DNA from: Oscillospiraceae bacterium
GTDB lineage: Bacteria; Bacillota; Clostridia; Oscillospirales; Oscillospiraceae
NCBI GenBank assembly: GCA_017539635.1
Contig: JAFYCQ010000130.1
Span: forward strand, 1 to 6,430
Length of the DNA stretch: 6,430 bases
Reading direction: 5' to 3'
Program-made: the position numbers and the translations under genes
The notes under the pieces: model-generated
Seen by the model: only the letters and a program-made list of their open reading frames with translations
What the model was told of the DNA's origin: nothing
The model's database searches: none
Part shown: piece by piece, positions 1 through 5,832 of the stretch
How positions within the stretch are numbered: position 1 is the stretch's first letter
How the letters are laid out: each line of letters starts with the position of its first letter

Positions 1-99
1 AAGGAGAACGACCACGCCATGGACGACATGAGGTACTTTGTTTCCACTGTGCTGACGGAGGGGAACGAGACCTTCGCCGCCACCTGGGTGCAGAGATGA
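1..99 (+). CDS. Terminase large subunit, C-terminal end (partial)
   Basis: The window opens inside a reading frame that runs for 32 codons from base 1 to a TGA at 97-99. The visible peptide starts KENDHAMDDMRYFV and ends ATWVQR. The pattern N-D-H-A-M-D-x-x-R-Y is typical of the extreme C-terminus of phage large terminase subunits, after the nuclease domain, where an Asp of the nuclease centre often lies in this segment. Large terminases are the ATP-driven motor and nuclease that cut concatemeric DNA and pump it through the portal. Position just before a portal gene is the usual place for this gene. The ATPase and most of the nuclease domain lie upstream and cannot be checked. The stop overlaps a possible ATG of the portal gene (ATGA at 96-99). 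Confidence rests on the short motif plus gene order. Confidence 0.85.
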   Translation, partial: KENDHAMDDMRYFVSTVLTEGNETFAATWVQR

Positions 100-1271
100 G
101 AAAGGACGGTTTTATGAGGCTTTTTAAGAAAAGAGAGACCGGTATCGCCGCCGAGGCGGTGCAGATAAGACCCCGGGACGCTCACCCATTCGGCGTTTTT
201 GCCGGGTATGTGCCTTTAAGAGGCGGCGAGGCTGAGCTTTACAGGGCGGTGAGAGAGGCCGTGCCGGTGGTCGATGCAGCGATTACGAAAATCATCAGGC
301 TCACCGGAGGCGTTTCCGCCGAGTGTCCGGACAAGGCGGCGGAGAGGGGATTGAACGAATTTCTCCGCACCGTCAGCACCGGGAGAGGTCAGAGGGGGAT
401 AGAATCCTTTCTCTCCTGCTATCTGGAATCCATGCTCACATACGGGAGAGCGGCGGGGGAAATCGTCCTGGGAGGCGGGGACATCGCCGCAGTGCTTTGC
501 GGTGACGTTTCCAATATCGAAATACGGGAGGGCTCAACGCCCCTGGATTTTGAGCTCTGCTCCTGGACGGAGAAGGGGAGCATAGAGCCCCTGCCTTATC
601 AGGATCTGCTGCTCTTTACGCCGTTCAATCCGGAGCCGGAAAACCCCTACGGCGTGTCTCTGCTGCGGTCGATGCCGTTTTTGACGGACATCCTGCTGAA
701 AATATACAACTCCATAGGTCTCAACTGGGAGAGGGCGGGGAATGTGAGGTTCGCCGTAATCTACAAGCCCCAGGGAGAGCTGGAGGGCCTTTCCGGCGCC
801 AAGGAGAGGAGCCGCCAGATAGCAAAGGAGTGGGCTGCCGCCATGCAGTCCGGGAAAAACGGCAGCGTCAGAGACTTCGTGGCCGTGGGAGACGTGGACA
901 TCAAGGTGATCGGAGCGGACAACCAGGTGCTGGATTCCGAGACGCCGGTGCGGCAGATAATCGAGCAGCTGGTGGCCAGGACGGGAATACCGCCCTTTAT
1001 GCTGGGTCTGAGCTGGTCCTCCACCGAGAGGATGTCCGCCCAGCAGGCGGATATCCTCACCAGCGAGATAACCGCTATACGCAGATCCCTTGAGCCTGCA
1101 TTAGAGCGGATATGCTCACTCTGGCTGCGGCTCCACGGCTGGGGAGGCTCCGTCAGAGCCGTCTGGGAGGACATAAACCTCCAGGATGAGACCGAGGAGG
1201 CGAAGGCGGAGCTATATCGTGCCCAGGCAGAGAAGATAAAACATGATTTGGAAAAGGAGGGAGAAAATTGA
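96..1271 (+). CDS. Phage portal protein
   Basis: Portal proteins form the dodecameric ring at one capsid vertex through which DNA enters and leaves and to which the neck attaches. The frame gives 391 residues from the ATG at 96, or 385 from the in-frame ATG at 114. The ATG at 114 is better placed behind a ribosome site (AAAGGA, 101-106), so MRLFKKRE is the likelier N-terminus. Portal-like features (numbered from 96) are VPVVDAAITKIIRLTGG at 56-72, a feature of the clip/stem entry helix, NPYGVSLLRSM at 183-193, and the late motif GIPPFMLGL at 297-305. That motif is followed by a Ser/Thr-rich stretch and long helices at about 313-345 and 365-390. The length suits small HK97- or Mu gp29-like portals, but I cannot choose a family by eye. 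The gene lies between terminase and protease, overlapping the latter by 4 bases. Function is well supported by motif and order. Confidence 0.9.
   Translation: MRKDGFMRLFKKRETGIAAEAVQIRPRDAHPFGVFAGYVPLRGGEAELYRAVREAVPVVDAAITKIIRLTGGVSAECPDKAAERGLNEFLRTVSTGRGQRGIESFLSCYLESMLTYGRAAGEIVLGGGDIAAVLCGDVSNIEIREGSTPLDFELCSWTEKGSIEPLPYQDLLLFTPFNPEPENPYGVSLLRSMPFLTDILLKIYNSIGLNWERAGNVRFAVIYKPQGELEGLSGAKERSRQIAKEWAAAMQSGKNGSVRDFVAVGDVDIKVIGADNQVLDSETPVRQIIEQLVARTGIPPFMLGLSWSSTERMSAQQADILTSEITAIRRSLEPALERICSLWLRLHGWGGSVRAVWEDINLQDETEEAKAELYRAQAEKIKHDLEKEGEN
101..106 (+). promoter_or_regulatory. Ribosome binding site favouring the portal start at 114
   Basis: AAAGGA lies 7 bases before the ATG at 114. The upstream ATG at 96 has only a weak GCAGAG-like run before it. 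The site therefore favours the shorter portal protein, although the ATGA overlap with the terminase stop could still allow coupled initiation at 96. Confidence 0.5.
1255..1260 (+). promoter_or_regulatory. Shine-Dalgarno site supporting a TTG start
   Basis: A full AGGAGG, embedded in a longer purine run at the end of the portal gene, sits 7 bases before the TTG at 1268. The next in-frame ATG codons (1277, 1286) are 16 or more bases away, which is too far for best use. This supports TTG as the start of the protease gene. Confidence 0.75.
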
Positions 1272-2170
1272 AGGCTATGAAGAATATGGGGGCGCTGTCT
1301 TTCGGAACGCCCACGGAGGAGGAGCTTCGGGAGATAAACAAGCTGGCTAAAAGAGAGCTGGCCGCCGGGGAGGTTTTCAAGTTCGACGTGCTGCTCTGCG
1401 ACAACAGAGTGGACAGAGACCTGGAACGCTTCACCACCGGGGCCCTTTACACGCTGGCGGAGCTTTTTTACGGCAAGACGGGCATTTTCGATCACACCTG
1501 GTCCGCCTCGGGGCAGAAGGCCAGGATATTCAAAACCGAGGTCGTTACCGACAACACGCGGGATACTGCCTATTCCGAGCCCTATGCCTACCTGAAGGCC
1601 TCGGCCTATATGCTGAGGACGGAATGGAACGCCGAGCTCATTTCCGACATCGAGGGCGGCATAAAACGCGAGGTCTCTGTGGGCTGCGGCGTGAAGCCCG
1701 GCCGGTGCAGCATCTGTACGCAGGTACACGGCGGGTCCAAGTGCTCTCACATCAAGGGAAAGGAATACGGAGGCAAGACCTGCTTCGTTGAGCTGTGCGA
1801 GCCCACGGACGCCTATGAGTGGTCCTTTGTGGCCGTTCCGGCGCAGAGGGACGCGGGCGTTCTGAAGAAATACCGGGGCGGAGAGAACGGGAATCACGGC
1901 GGCGCTGATGAGCTTTTTAAGCTGGCGGCTCTGGGGGAGAGCTACCTTAAAAAGCTCCGGGAGGAGGTCGTCAGGCTGGGACTTTTGGAGATGACGTCCT
2001 TTGAGCCGGAGACGCTCAAATCGGCGGTTTCCAGGATGGAGGAGCCGGAGCTCTTGGCCTTTAAGGCGGCCTTTGAGAGGGCCGTCAGCAAAAGGCTGCC
2101 CCTTTCCTGCCAGCTCTCGGGCAAAAAGCGGGAGAGACGGGAATTCGACAGCGGAGAGTTTTTGATTTAG
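1268..2170 (+). CDS. Capsid maturation (prohead) protease with Cys/His insert and helical C-terminal region
   Basis: This 300-residue protein is probably the head maturation protease, which cleaves capsid and scaffold parts inside the prohead. Residues about 34-200 resemble the prohead protease fold. A histidine in GIFDHTWSA (His76) and a serine in KREVSVGC (Ser137) match the usual catalytic His and Ser, and AYEWSFVAVPAQRDAGV (182-198) is the conserved end of the domain. Between Ser137 and that end lies a Cys/His cluster (Cys147, Cys150, Cys159, His161, Cys172, with Cys140 and Cys177 nearby) that looks able to bind zinc. Residues about 211-280 are mostly charged helix and may act as a built-in scaffold, since no separate scaffold gene is seen. 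The start is TTG, with AGGAGG 7 bases upstream and a 4-base overlap (TTGA) with the portal stop. Zinc binding and scaffolding are inferences; the protease call is firm from motif and position. Confidence 0.82.
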   Translation: MKAMKNMGALSFGTPTEEELREINKLAKRELAAGEVFKFDVLLCDNRVDRDLERFTTGALYTLAELFYGKTGIFDHTWSASGQKARIFKTEVVTDNTRDTAYSEPYAYLKASAYMLRTEWNAELISDIEGGIKREVSVGCGVKPGRCSICTQVHGGSKCSHIKGKEYGGKTCFVELCEPTDAYEWSFVAVPAQRDAGVLKKYRGGENGNHGGADELFKLAALGESYLKKLREEVVRLGLLEMTSFEPETLKSAVSRMEEPELLAFKAAFERAVSKRLPLSCQLSGKKRERREFDSGEFLI

Positions 2171-2200
2171 CTATCAATATTATTTCAGGAGGTTTTTATC

Positions 2201-2563
2201 ATGAGCGTTTCTTTTGAGGGGATCGGACAGGTCATCGCCACCTTTGAGGCGGCTTCCGGCACCCAGGCGGGCGACCCGGTGAAGGTCAGCGACTCCGGCA
2301 AGGTGACCGAGTGCTCCAACGGTGACAGATTCTGCGGAGTCGCCCTTTACGTCACCGGAGACGGCCATGCCGCCGTCCAGCTTTCAGGTCACTGCACCGC
2401 CCCATACACCGGCACGGCTCCCACCGTGGGATACGGACATCTCGTCTCTGACGGCAGCGGCGCTGTGAAGGCCGACGCCGGAACAGAGGGCGTTTACACC
2501 GGCGGGGAGTATCTCATTACGGAAGTGGACGCAACAGCGGGCACTGTCGGATTTTGGATGTAA
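2201..2563 (+). CDS. Capsid decoration (cement) protein
   Basis: A 120-residue, Gly/Thr/Ala-rich protein with predicted beta content and no membrane or signal segment. It contains short repeated beta-hairpin-like pieces, such as GDPVKVSDSGKV (24-35), GVALYVTGDGHAAVQLSG (46-63) and YLITEVDATAGTVGFWM (104-120). Small beta-rich proteins encoded between the protease and the major capsid protein are usually head decoration proteins that bind the outer shell and stabilise it, and the 'property/value' style of this sequence resembles DUF2190-type and related cement proteins. A strong AGGAGG at 2187-2192 lies 8 bases before the ATG, fitting high expression. The 30-base stretch before it (2171-2200) is the only real gap between genes in the window and is AT-rich. 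The call rests more on position and composition than on a unique motif. Confidence 0.72.
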   Translation: MSVSFEGIGQVIATFEAASGTQAGDPVKVSDSGKVTECSNGDRFCGVALYVTGDGHAAVQLSGHCTAPYTGTAPTVGYGHLVSDGSGAVKADAGTEGVYTGGEYLITEVDATAGTVGFWM

Positions 2564-2575
2564 GGAGGAGAAAAA

Positions 2576-3604
2576 ATGAGCAATTACGAGGGAATCAGAC
2601 TTGAAAAGGGCATGTACCGTGAAGCCGGTCAGTCCTTTACCCAGGTGCTGGAGAAGCTGGACCCCAGCGAGAATTACACCGGCACCGCACTTGAGGGGCT
2701 GGACGCATATCAGCGTCAGCTGAAGAGATTTGACATCAAGGTGAAGGGCTCCGGCAGCGACATGGTGGAAAAGTTCTTCCGCACCGCCGAGTCCTCCGTG
2801 CTTTTCCCGGAGTACGTCTCCCGCAGCGTAAGGGCAGGTATGGAGGAGGGGAACATACTGCCCTCCATTACCGCCACCGTTACCAAGTTCGACGGTCTGG
2901 ATTACAGGGCCGTTTATTCCGCTGCCACCGAGGACGACAAGAGCCTCCGCCGGGTGGAGGAGGGCGCAGTCATTCCCCAGACTGAGATAAAGACCCAGGA
3001 AAACCTTATTAAGCTCTACAAGAGGGGCAGGATGCTGGTGGCCTCCTATGAGGCTATCAAATTCCAGAAGCTGGATCTTTTCTCCGTGATGCTGCGGCAG
3101 ATAGGCGGACAGATCATGCGCATGCACCTTAATGACGCCATCAAGGTCATTACCGCCGGCGACGGCAACAACAACGCCGCTGCGGAGCTGGCCATCGGCA
3201 CTTCTCCCATGACGGGCACCAGCGGCACCCTCACCTATAAGGCGCTTTTGGAGTTCTGGGCCCAGTTTGACCCCTACACTCTGAACACCATTCTGGTGCC
3301 CCCGGCCGTCATGCTGGCGATACTGGGCCTTTCCGAGTTCCAGAATCCCCTGGCGGGCCTCAATTTCCAGGGCACCGGCGAGCCGGGCAATCCCCTGGGC
3401 GCCAAGCTTATCATGACCTCCGCCGTGGAGGCCGGACACATCATCGGCCTTGACCGCGGTTACGCCCTGGAGATGATACAGTCCTCCGACGTGAACGTTG
3501 AGTATGACAGACTCATCGACAAGCAGCTTGAGAGAGCCGCCATAACCAGCATTTCCGGCTTTTCCAAGCTCTACGAGGGCGCCTCAAAGGTGCTTGAGGT
3601 CTGA
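2576..3604 (+). CDS. Major capsid protein, HK97 fold
   Basis: This 342-residue protein is the best candidate for the shell subunit. Residues 1-60 are polar and partly helical and could be a short N-terminal scaffold-like (delta) segment. VEKFFRTAESSVLFPEYVSRSVRAGM (64-89, quoted in part: FFRTAESSVLFPEYVSRSV) resembles an N-arm, and residues about 93-145 with LPSITATVTKFDG look like the E-loop region. A long helix at about 164-192 (KLDLFSVMLRQIGGQIMRMH) fits the spine helix, and the second half, with ILVPPAVMLAIL and GAKLIMTSAV, fits the P and A domains of capsid proteins in this fold. A purine-rich site (AAGGAGGAG, 2562-2570) overlaps the previous stop and lies 5 bases before the ATG, so translation should be strong. 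Position between cement protein and connector agrees. Whether the N-terminus is cleaved by the upstream protease cannot be read from sequence. Confidence 0.88.
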   Translation: MSNYEGIRLEKGMYREAGQSFTQVLEKLDPSENYTGTALEGLDAYQRQLKRFDIKVKGSGSDMVEKFFRTAESSVLFPEYVSRSVRAGMEEGNILPSITATVTKFDGLDYRAVYSAATEDDKSLRRVEEGAVIPQTEIKTQENLIKLYKRGRMLVASYEAIKFQKLDLFSVMLRQIGGQIMRMHLNDAIKVITAGDGNNNAAAELAIGTSPMTGTSGTLTYKALLEFWAQFDPYTLNTILVPPAVMLAILGLSEFQNPLAGLNFQGTGEPGNPLGAKLIMTSAVEAGHIIGLDRGYALEMIQSSDVNVEYDRLIDKQLERAAITSISGFSKLYEGASKVLEV

Positions 3605-3960
3605 TGAGACGGGAGTTCATCTACCAGGCGGCCGCCGACATGTTCGGAGAGACCGCGGGAGATATGAAGGCCTTCTGCGACGCGGCGGCGGATATTCTTG
3701 AGGGGAGACTTAAAGAGGGCGTTTCCCCGGAGGACTGCCGGGGCGCCTTCACTACGGCGGCGGCCCTTTACGCCCTGGCAATGAAGACCGACGCCGAGGG
3801 CGCCTCCGGCGGGGGATCGTCCTATACGGCCGGCAGCGTTACGGTGAGAGGGGGAGGCAGCGCCTCCGCCTCCGCCGGAAGGTTGAGACAGCAGGCACAG
3901 GCCGTTCTGGCCCCGTTCTGCGACGACGGGAGCTTCGCTTTTATAGGGGTGAGAGGCTGA
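3604..3960 (+). CDS. Head-tail connector (adaptor) protein
   Basis: A 118-residue protein directly after the capsid gene. Its ATG shares one base with the capsid stop (TGATG at 3602-3606), so translation is probably coupled; only a weak GAGG (3596-3599) lies close by. Residues 1-60 are helical and rich in Ala, Asp and Glu (IYQAAADMF, AFTTAAALYALAM). Residues about 65-92 form a Gly/Ser/Ala-rich linker containing YTAGSVTVRGGG, and the end (LRQQAQAVLAPFCDDGSFAFIGVRG, 94-118, quoted in part) forms a last helix and strand. This helix, linker, 'F-x-F-x-G-V-R-G' tail pattern is what I associate with small adaptor proteins that bind the portal ring (gp6-like, XkdG/YqbG position) in Gram-positive phages. 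Function is inferred from position and architecture, not from a catalytic motif. Confidence 0.68.
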   Translation: MRREFIYQAAADMFGETAGDMKAFCDAAADILEGRLKEGVSPEDCRGAFTTAAALYALAMKTDAEGASGGGSSYTAGSVTVRGGGSASASAGRLRQQAQAVLAPFCDDGSFAFIGVRG

Positions 3961-4289
3961 TGACGGCTTTTGCGAAAATTCTGCTGAAATACGGGGACAC
4001 CGGGGTTTTGTACCACGGCGCGGAGGCAAAGGGCATAAGAGTCTTTATCCAGCCCATGATGACCAGGAGGACTGAGAAGGTGTGGAGCAGGGTCACAAGG
4101 TTGGGAGAGCGGGACACCTCCCGCTATCTCGCCTTTCTCCCTCCTGAGGCGGAGGCCTGCGCGGGGGACACCCTGTCCGTTGACGGGCGGGACTATGAAT
4201 TCATCAAGGCAGAGCGCTTCAAGGTGAACGGCAGCGCCTCTCACGTGGAGGCGGTGCTCCAGATAAAGGAGGCGGTCCACGTTGACTGA
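3960..4289 (+). CDS. Head closure protein (XkdH-like position)
   Basis: A 109-residue protein whose ATG overlaps the connector stop by one base (TGATG at 3958-3962), with AGGGGT at 3945-3950 as a possible ribosome site. The sequence reads as a small beta-barrel: RVFIQPM (27-33), RYLAFLPPEAEACAGDTLSVDGRDYEFIKAERF (55-87, quoted only to show the run; key parts are RYLAFLPP, GDTLSVDGRDYEF and HVEAVLQI). The pattern 'R-Y-L-x-F-x-P-P ... G-D-x-L-x-V-x-G-x-x-Y-x-x-x-x-A-E' is common in head closure or stopper proteins encoded before the terminator in PBSX-type modules. Such proteins sit under the connector and hold packaged DNA in place until the tail joins. No signal peptide or membrane segment is present. 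The role is inferred from pattern and gene order. Confidence 0.65.
   Translation: MTAFAKILLKYGDTGVLYHGAEAKGIRVFIQPMMTRRTEKVWSRVTRLGERDTSRYLAFLPPEAEACAGDTLSVDGRDYEFIKAERFKVNGSASHVEAVLQIKEAVHVD
4266..4272 (+). promoter_or_regulatory. Shine-Dalgarno site supporting a TTG start
   Basis: AAGGAGG inside the end of the head closure gene lies 9 bases before the TTG at 4282, while the next in-frame ATG (4291) is 18 bases away. The site therefore supports the TTG as the start of the tail terminator gene. Confidence 0.7.
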
Positions 4290-4785
4290 GATGGAGAGCG
4301 TCATCGCCGGGGTGTGTTCGGCGATCAAGGCCTGCGGAGTGGGGAACGTATTCCCCGCATATCCCTACGGGACGAGGGAGAGATACCTCTCTCCCGTAGT
4401 GACCGTGGGCGTAAAGTCCGGAAGCGGCATGGGGGCGTCCTTTGCCGAGTATTTAGGGGAGAGCTACGACAGGGAGACGGACAGATATACGGAGATCTAC
4501 GGCAAGAGGCTGGAGATCACCCTGGCTCTCGGCGTTTACTCCCCTGTAAGCGAAGAATACGGCGCCAATGGCTGCGCCTCGGTTTTCGGGGAAATCGTCT
4601 CAGCTCTGCCGGCACTGCCTTCGGGAGTGAAGACCAGGGAAATCAAGTGCGGAGAGACGGTTTTCGATGAGAAGACAGGGATGTTTCTGCTGGAATCGGA
4701 AATAAGGCTCACGGCTTTTCTGACGGCGGAGTCCTCAGACGAGGATGAGGTGCTTGATTTTACATTGAGAGGTACGGTGAAATAA
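4282..4785 (+). CDS. Tail terminator (tail completion) protein
   Basis: A 167-residue protein starting at TTG, with the AAGGAGG at 4266-4272 and an 8-base overlap with the closure gene. Residues 1-20 form a helix (MESVIAGVCSAIKACG), followed by a mixed alpha/beta core: PVVTVGVKSG (38-47), KRLEITLALGVYSP (75-88), a helix at about 98-110, and VKTREIKCGETVFDEKTGMF (116-135) leading to a final strand, IRLTAFLTAE. This helix-strand-strand-helix-strand layout, and its place just before the sheath, fit the tail terminator that caps the tube and sheath and docks to the neck. A neck completion protein (XkdI-like) is an alternative because the length is similar, but I do not see the usual features of the HK97 gp10 family. 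Part of the gene (4341-4399) can form hairpins, described separately. Confidence 0.58.
   Translation: MTEMESVIAGVCSAIKACGVGNVFPAYPYGTRERYLSPVVTVGVKSGSGMGASFAEYLGESYDRETDRYTEIYGKRLEITLALGVYSPVSEEYGANGCASVFGEIVSALPALPSGVKTREIKCGETVFDEKTGMFLLESEIRLTAFLTAESSDEDEVLDFTLRGTVK
4341..4399 (+). repeat. Cluster of inverted repeats inside the tail terminator gene
   Basis: Three small inverted repeats lie close together. GGGGAA (4341-4346) pairs with TTCCCC (4351-4356) around a 4-base loop. CTACGGGA (4365-4372) pairs perfectly with TCCCGTAG (4392-4399). Within that loop and overlapping the right arm, GGGAGAG (4376-4382) pairs with CTCTCCC (4389-4395) around 6 bases. The last two share bases and cannot form together. 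No T-run follows, so this is not a standard intrinsic terminator. Chance in GC-rich coding DNA is a fair explanation. Confidence 0.4.
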
Positions 4786-5820
4786 ATGAGTATTGGTGAA
4801 AGACCGGGAATATACACGTCCTACACGACCTCCGGCGTGCTCTATGGGGGCATTTCCGCCTACGCCGCAGGTATCGCGGCTGCGGCGTCCTCCGGCACAG
4901 CGGGAGAGGTATGCGCTATAACCTCCCAGGCGGCGGCTGTCTCGCAGTTCGGGGCAGATTCCAATATGGCGGCTCTTTGCAGGCTGCTGTTTTTGAACGG
5001 CGCTTCGGTCATTAAGGCCGTGAGGGTCACGGACGATTACGCAGGGGCATTCCAGAGCCTGGCATCGGACGAGACGGTCAAGGTCATAGTATGCGACTCC
5101 AACGCCGCCGCCGTCCACGGGGCGATGAAAACCGCCATCGAGGGGGCGGAGGGCGCCTGCGTGCACAAGATAGGAATAGTGGAGGGAGCAGGCAGCGTGT
5201 CCGCCGTTACGACAGCTGCTGCGGCACTCAATTCAGAGCGCATCGTTATGACTTCTCCCACAGGCACGGACAATGCCGGCAGCGACCTGACCGCCGGCAG
5301 CACGGCCGCAGCCCTGGCCGGTGTGATACTGGCCCAGAGGGACGCCGCGCTGCCCCTTAACGGAGCTGTGCTGGCGGGCATTTCAGGGCTCAAGACCGAG
5401 TATTCCGACGGCGACATCACGCTTTTGGTGCGGGGCGGCGTGACGCCCCTGGACAGTACCGGCGGGGAAGCCTCCGTAGTCAGGGGCATAACCACCAGGA
5501 CCACCACCGGCGGCGTCGCCGACGCCACCTGGAGAGAGCTGAACACCATTCTGGTGGTGGACGACGTTATCCCCGCCGTGAGAGACGCCCTTAAAAGCGG
5601 CTTTTCCAGAGCGAAGAACACCGCTCAGACCAGGGGCGCCATTCGCACGCGGGTAATAATCGAGCTGGAGAGCAAGCTCAAGGCGGAGATAATCGACGGC
5701 TACGACAACGTGACCGTCACCCAGAACGGAGAGGATCCCACCGTCTGCGACGTGGCCTTTGAGTTCACCGTCGCCCACGGCCTCAACAAGATAATCGTCT
5801 CCGCCTGCATCATAGTTTAA
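4786..5820 (+). CDS. Contractile tail sheath protein, short form
   Basis: This 344-residue protein forms the outer contractile layer of the tail. The N-terminus ERPGIYTSYTTSG (5-17) is the typical sheath start, an arm that links neighbouring subunits. Residues about 38-215 fit the subtilisin-like-fold sheath domain (no protease activity expected), with GASVIKAVRV (72-81), ERIVMTSPTG (151-160) and DITLLVRGGVTPLD (210-223). The C-terminal domain includes LNTILVVDDVIPAVRDALKS (252-271), the helix around AKNTAQTRGAIRTRV (276-290), and a last strand HGLNKIIVSACIIV (331-344). This matches the conserved C-terminal sheath domain, whose end strand joins the neighbour's arm. It is shorter than PBSX-type or T4 sheaths, so extra outer domains are probably absent. 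The stop of the terminator gene (TAA, 4783-4785) abuts the ATG; GGTGA (4776-4780) is the likely ribosome site. The call is firm. Confidence 0.9.
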   Translation: MSIGERPGIYTSYTTSGVLYGGISAYAAGIAAAASSGTAGEVCAITSQAAAVSQFGADSNMAALCRLLFLNGASVIKAVRVTDDYAGAFQSLASDETVKVIVCDSNAAAVHGAMKTAIEGAEGACVHKIGIVEGAGSVSAVTTAAAALNSERIVMTSPTGTDNAGSDLTAGSTAAALAGVILAQRDAALPLNGAVLAGISGLKTEYSDGDITLLVRGGVTPLDSTGGEASVVRGITTRTTTGGVADATWRELNTILVVDDVIPAVRDALKSGFSRAKNTAQTRGAIRTRVIIELESKLKAEIIDGYDNVTVTQNGEDPTVCDVAFEFTVAHGLNKIIVSACIIV

Positions 5821-5832
5821 GGAGGCTCTTTT

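Noticed and set aside
117..135. T-run and A-run near the portal start as a slippery frameshift site
   Set aside because: The portal frame is continuous through it and neither alternative frame gives a sensible product.
761..1897. Long open frame on the - strand (378 codons)
   Set aside because: It lies opposite the portal and protease genes, crosses their boundary, and encodes a peptide without recognisable domains. GC-rich coding DNA often leaves the opposite strand free of stops.
2162..2200. AT-rich gap before the decoration gene as a promoter (TATTAT at 2178-2183, TTGATT at 2162-2167)
   Set aside because: The two boxes are only 10 bases apart instead of about 17, so they do not form a normal sigma-70 promoter. 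The gap is better read as a leader carrying the AGGAGG site.
2384..3439. Long open frame on the - strand (351 codons), rich in His, Gly and Leu
   Set aside because: It is opposite the decoration and capsid genes, and its composition is that of an antisense shadow. The + strand products fit the phage gene order fully.
3822..4328. Open - strand frame across the connector, closure and terminator genes
   Set aside because: It spans three well-packed + strand genes with coupled starts and has no domain signal.
4314..4670. Second + strand frame within the terminator gene
   Set aside because: Its Arg/Gly-rich peptide looks like an out-of-frame translation, and the overlapping frame has the better ribosome site and a sensible fold pattern.
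5037..5621. Open - strand frame inside the sheath gene, Ala/Ser/Thr-rich
   Set aside because: It is a shadow of the sheath gene, with no ribosome site or motif I trust.
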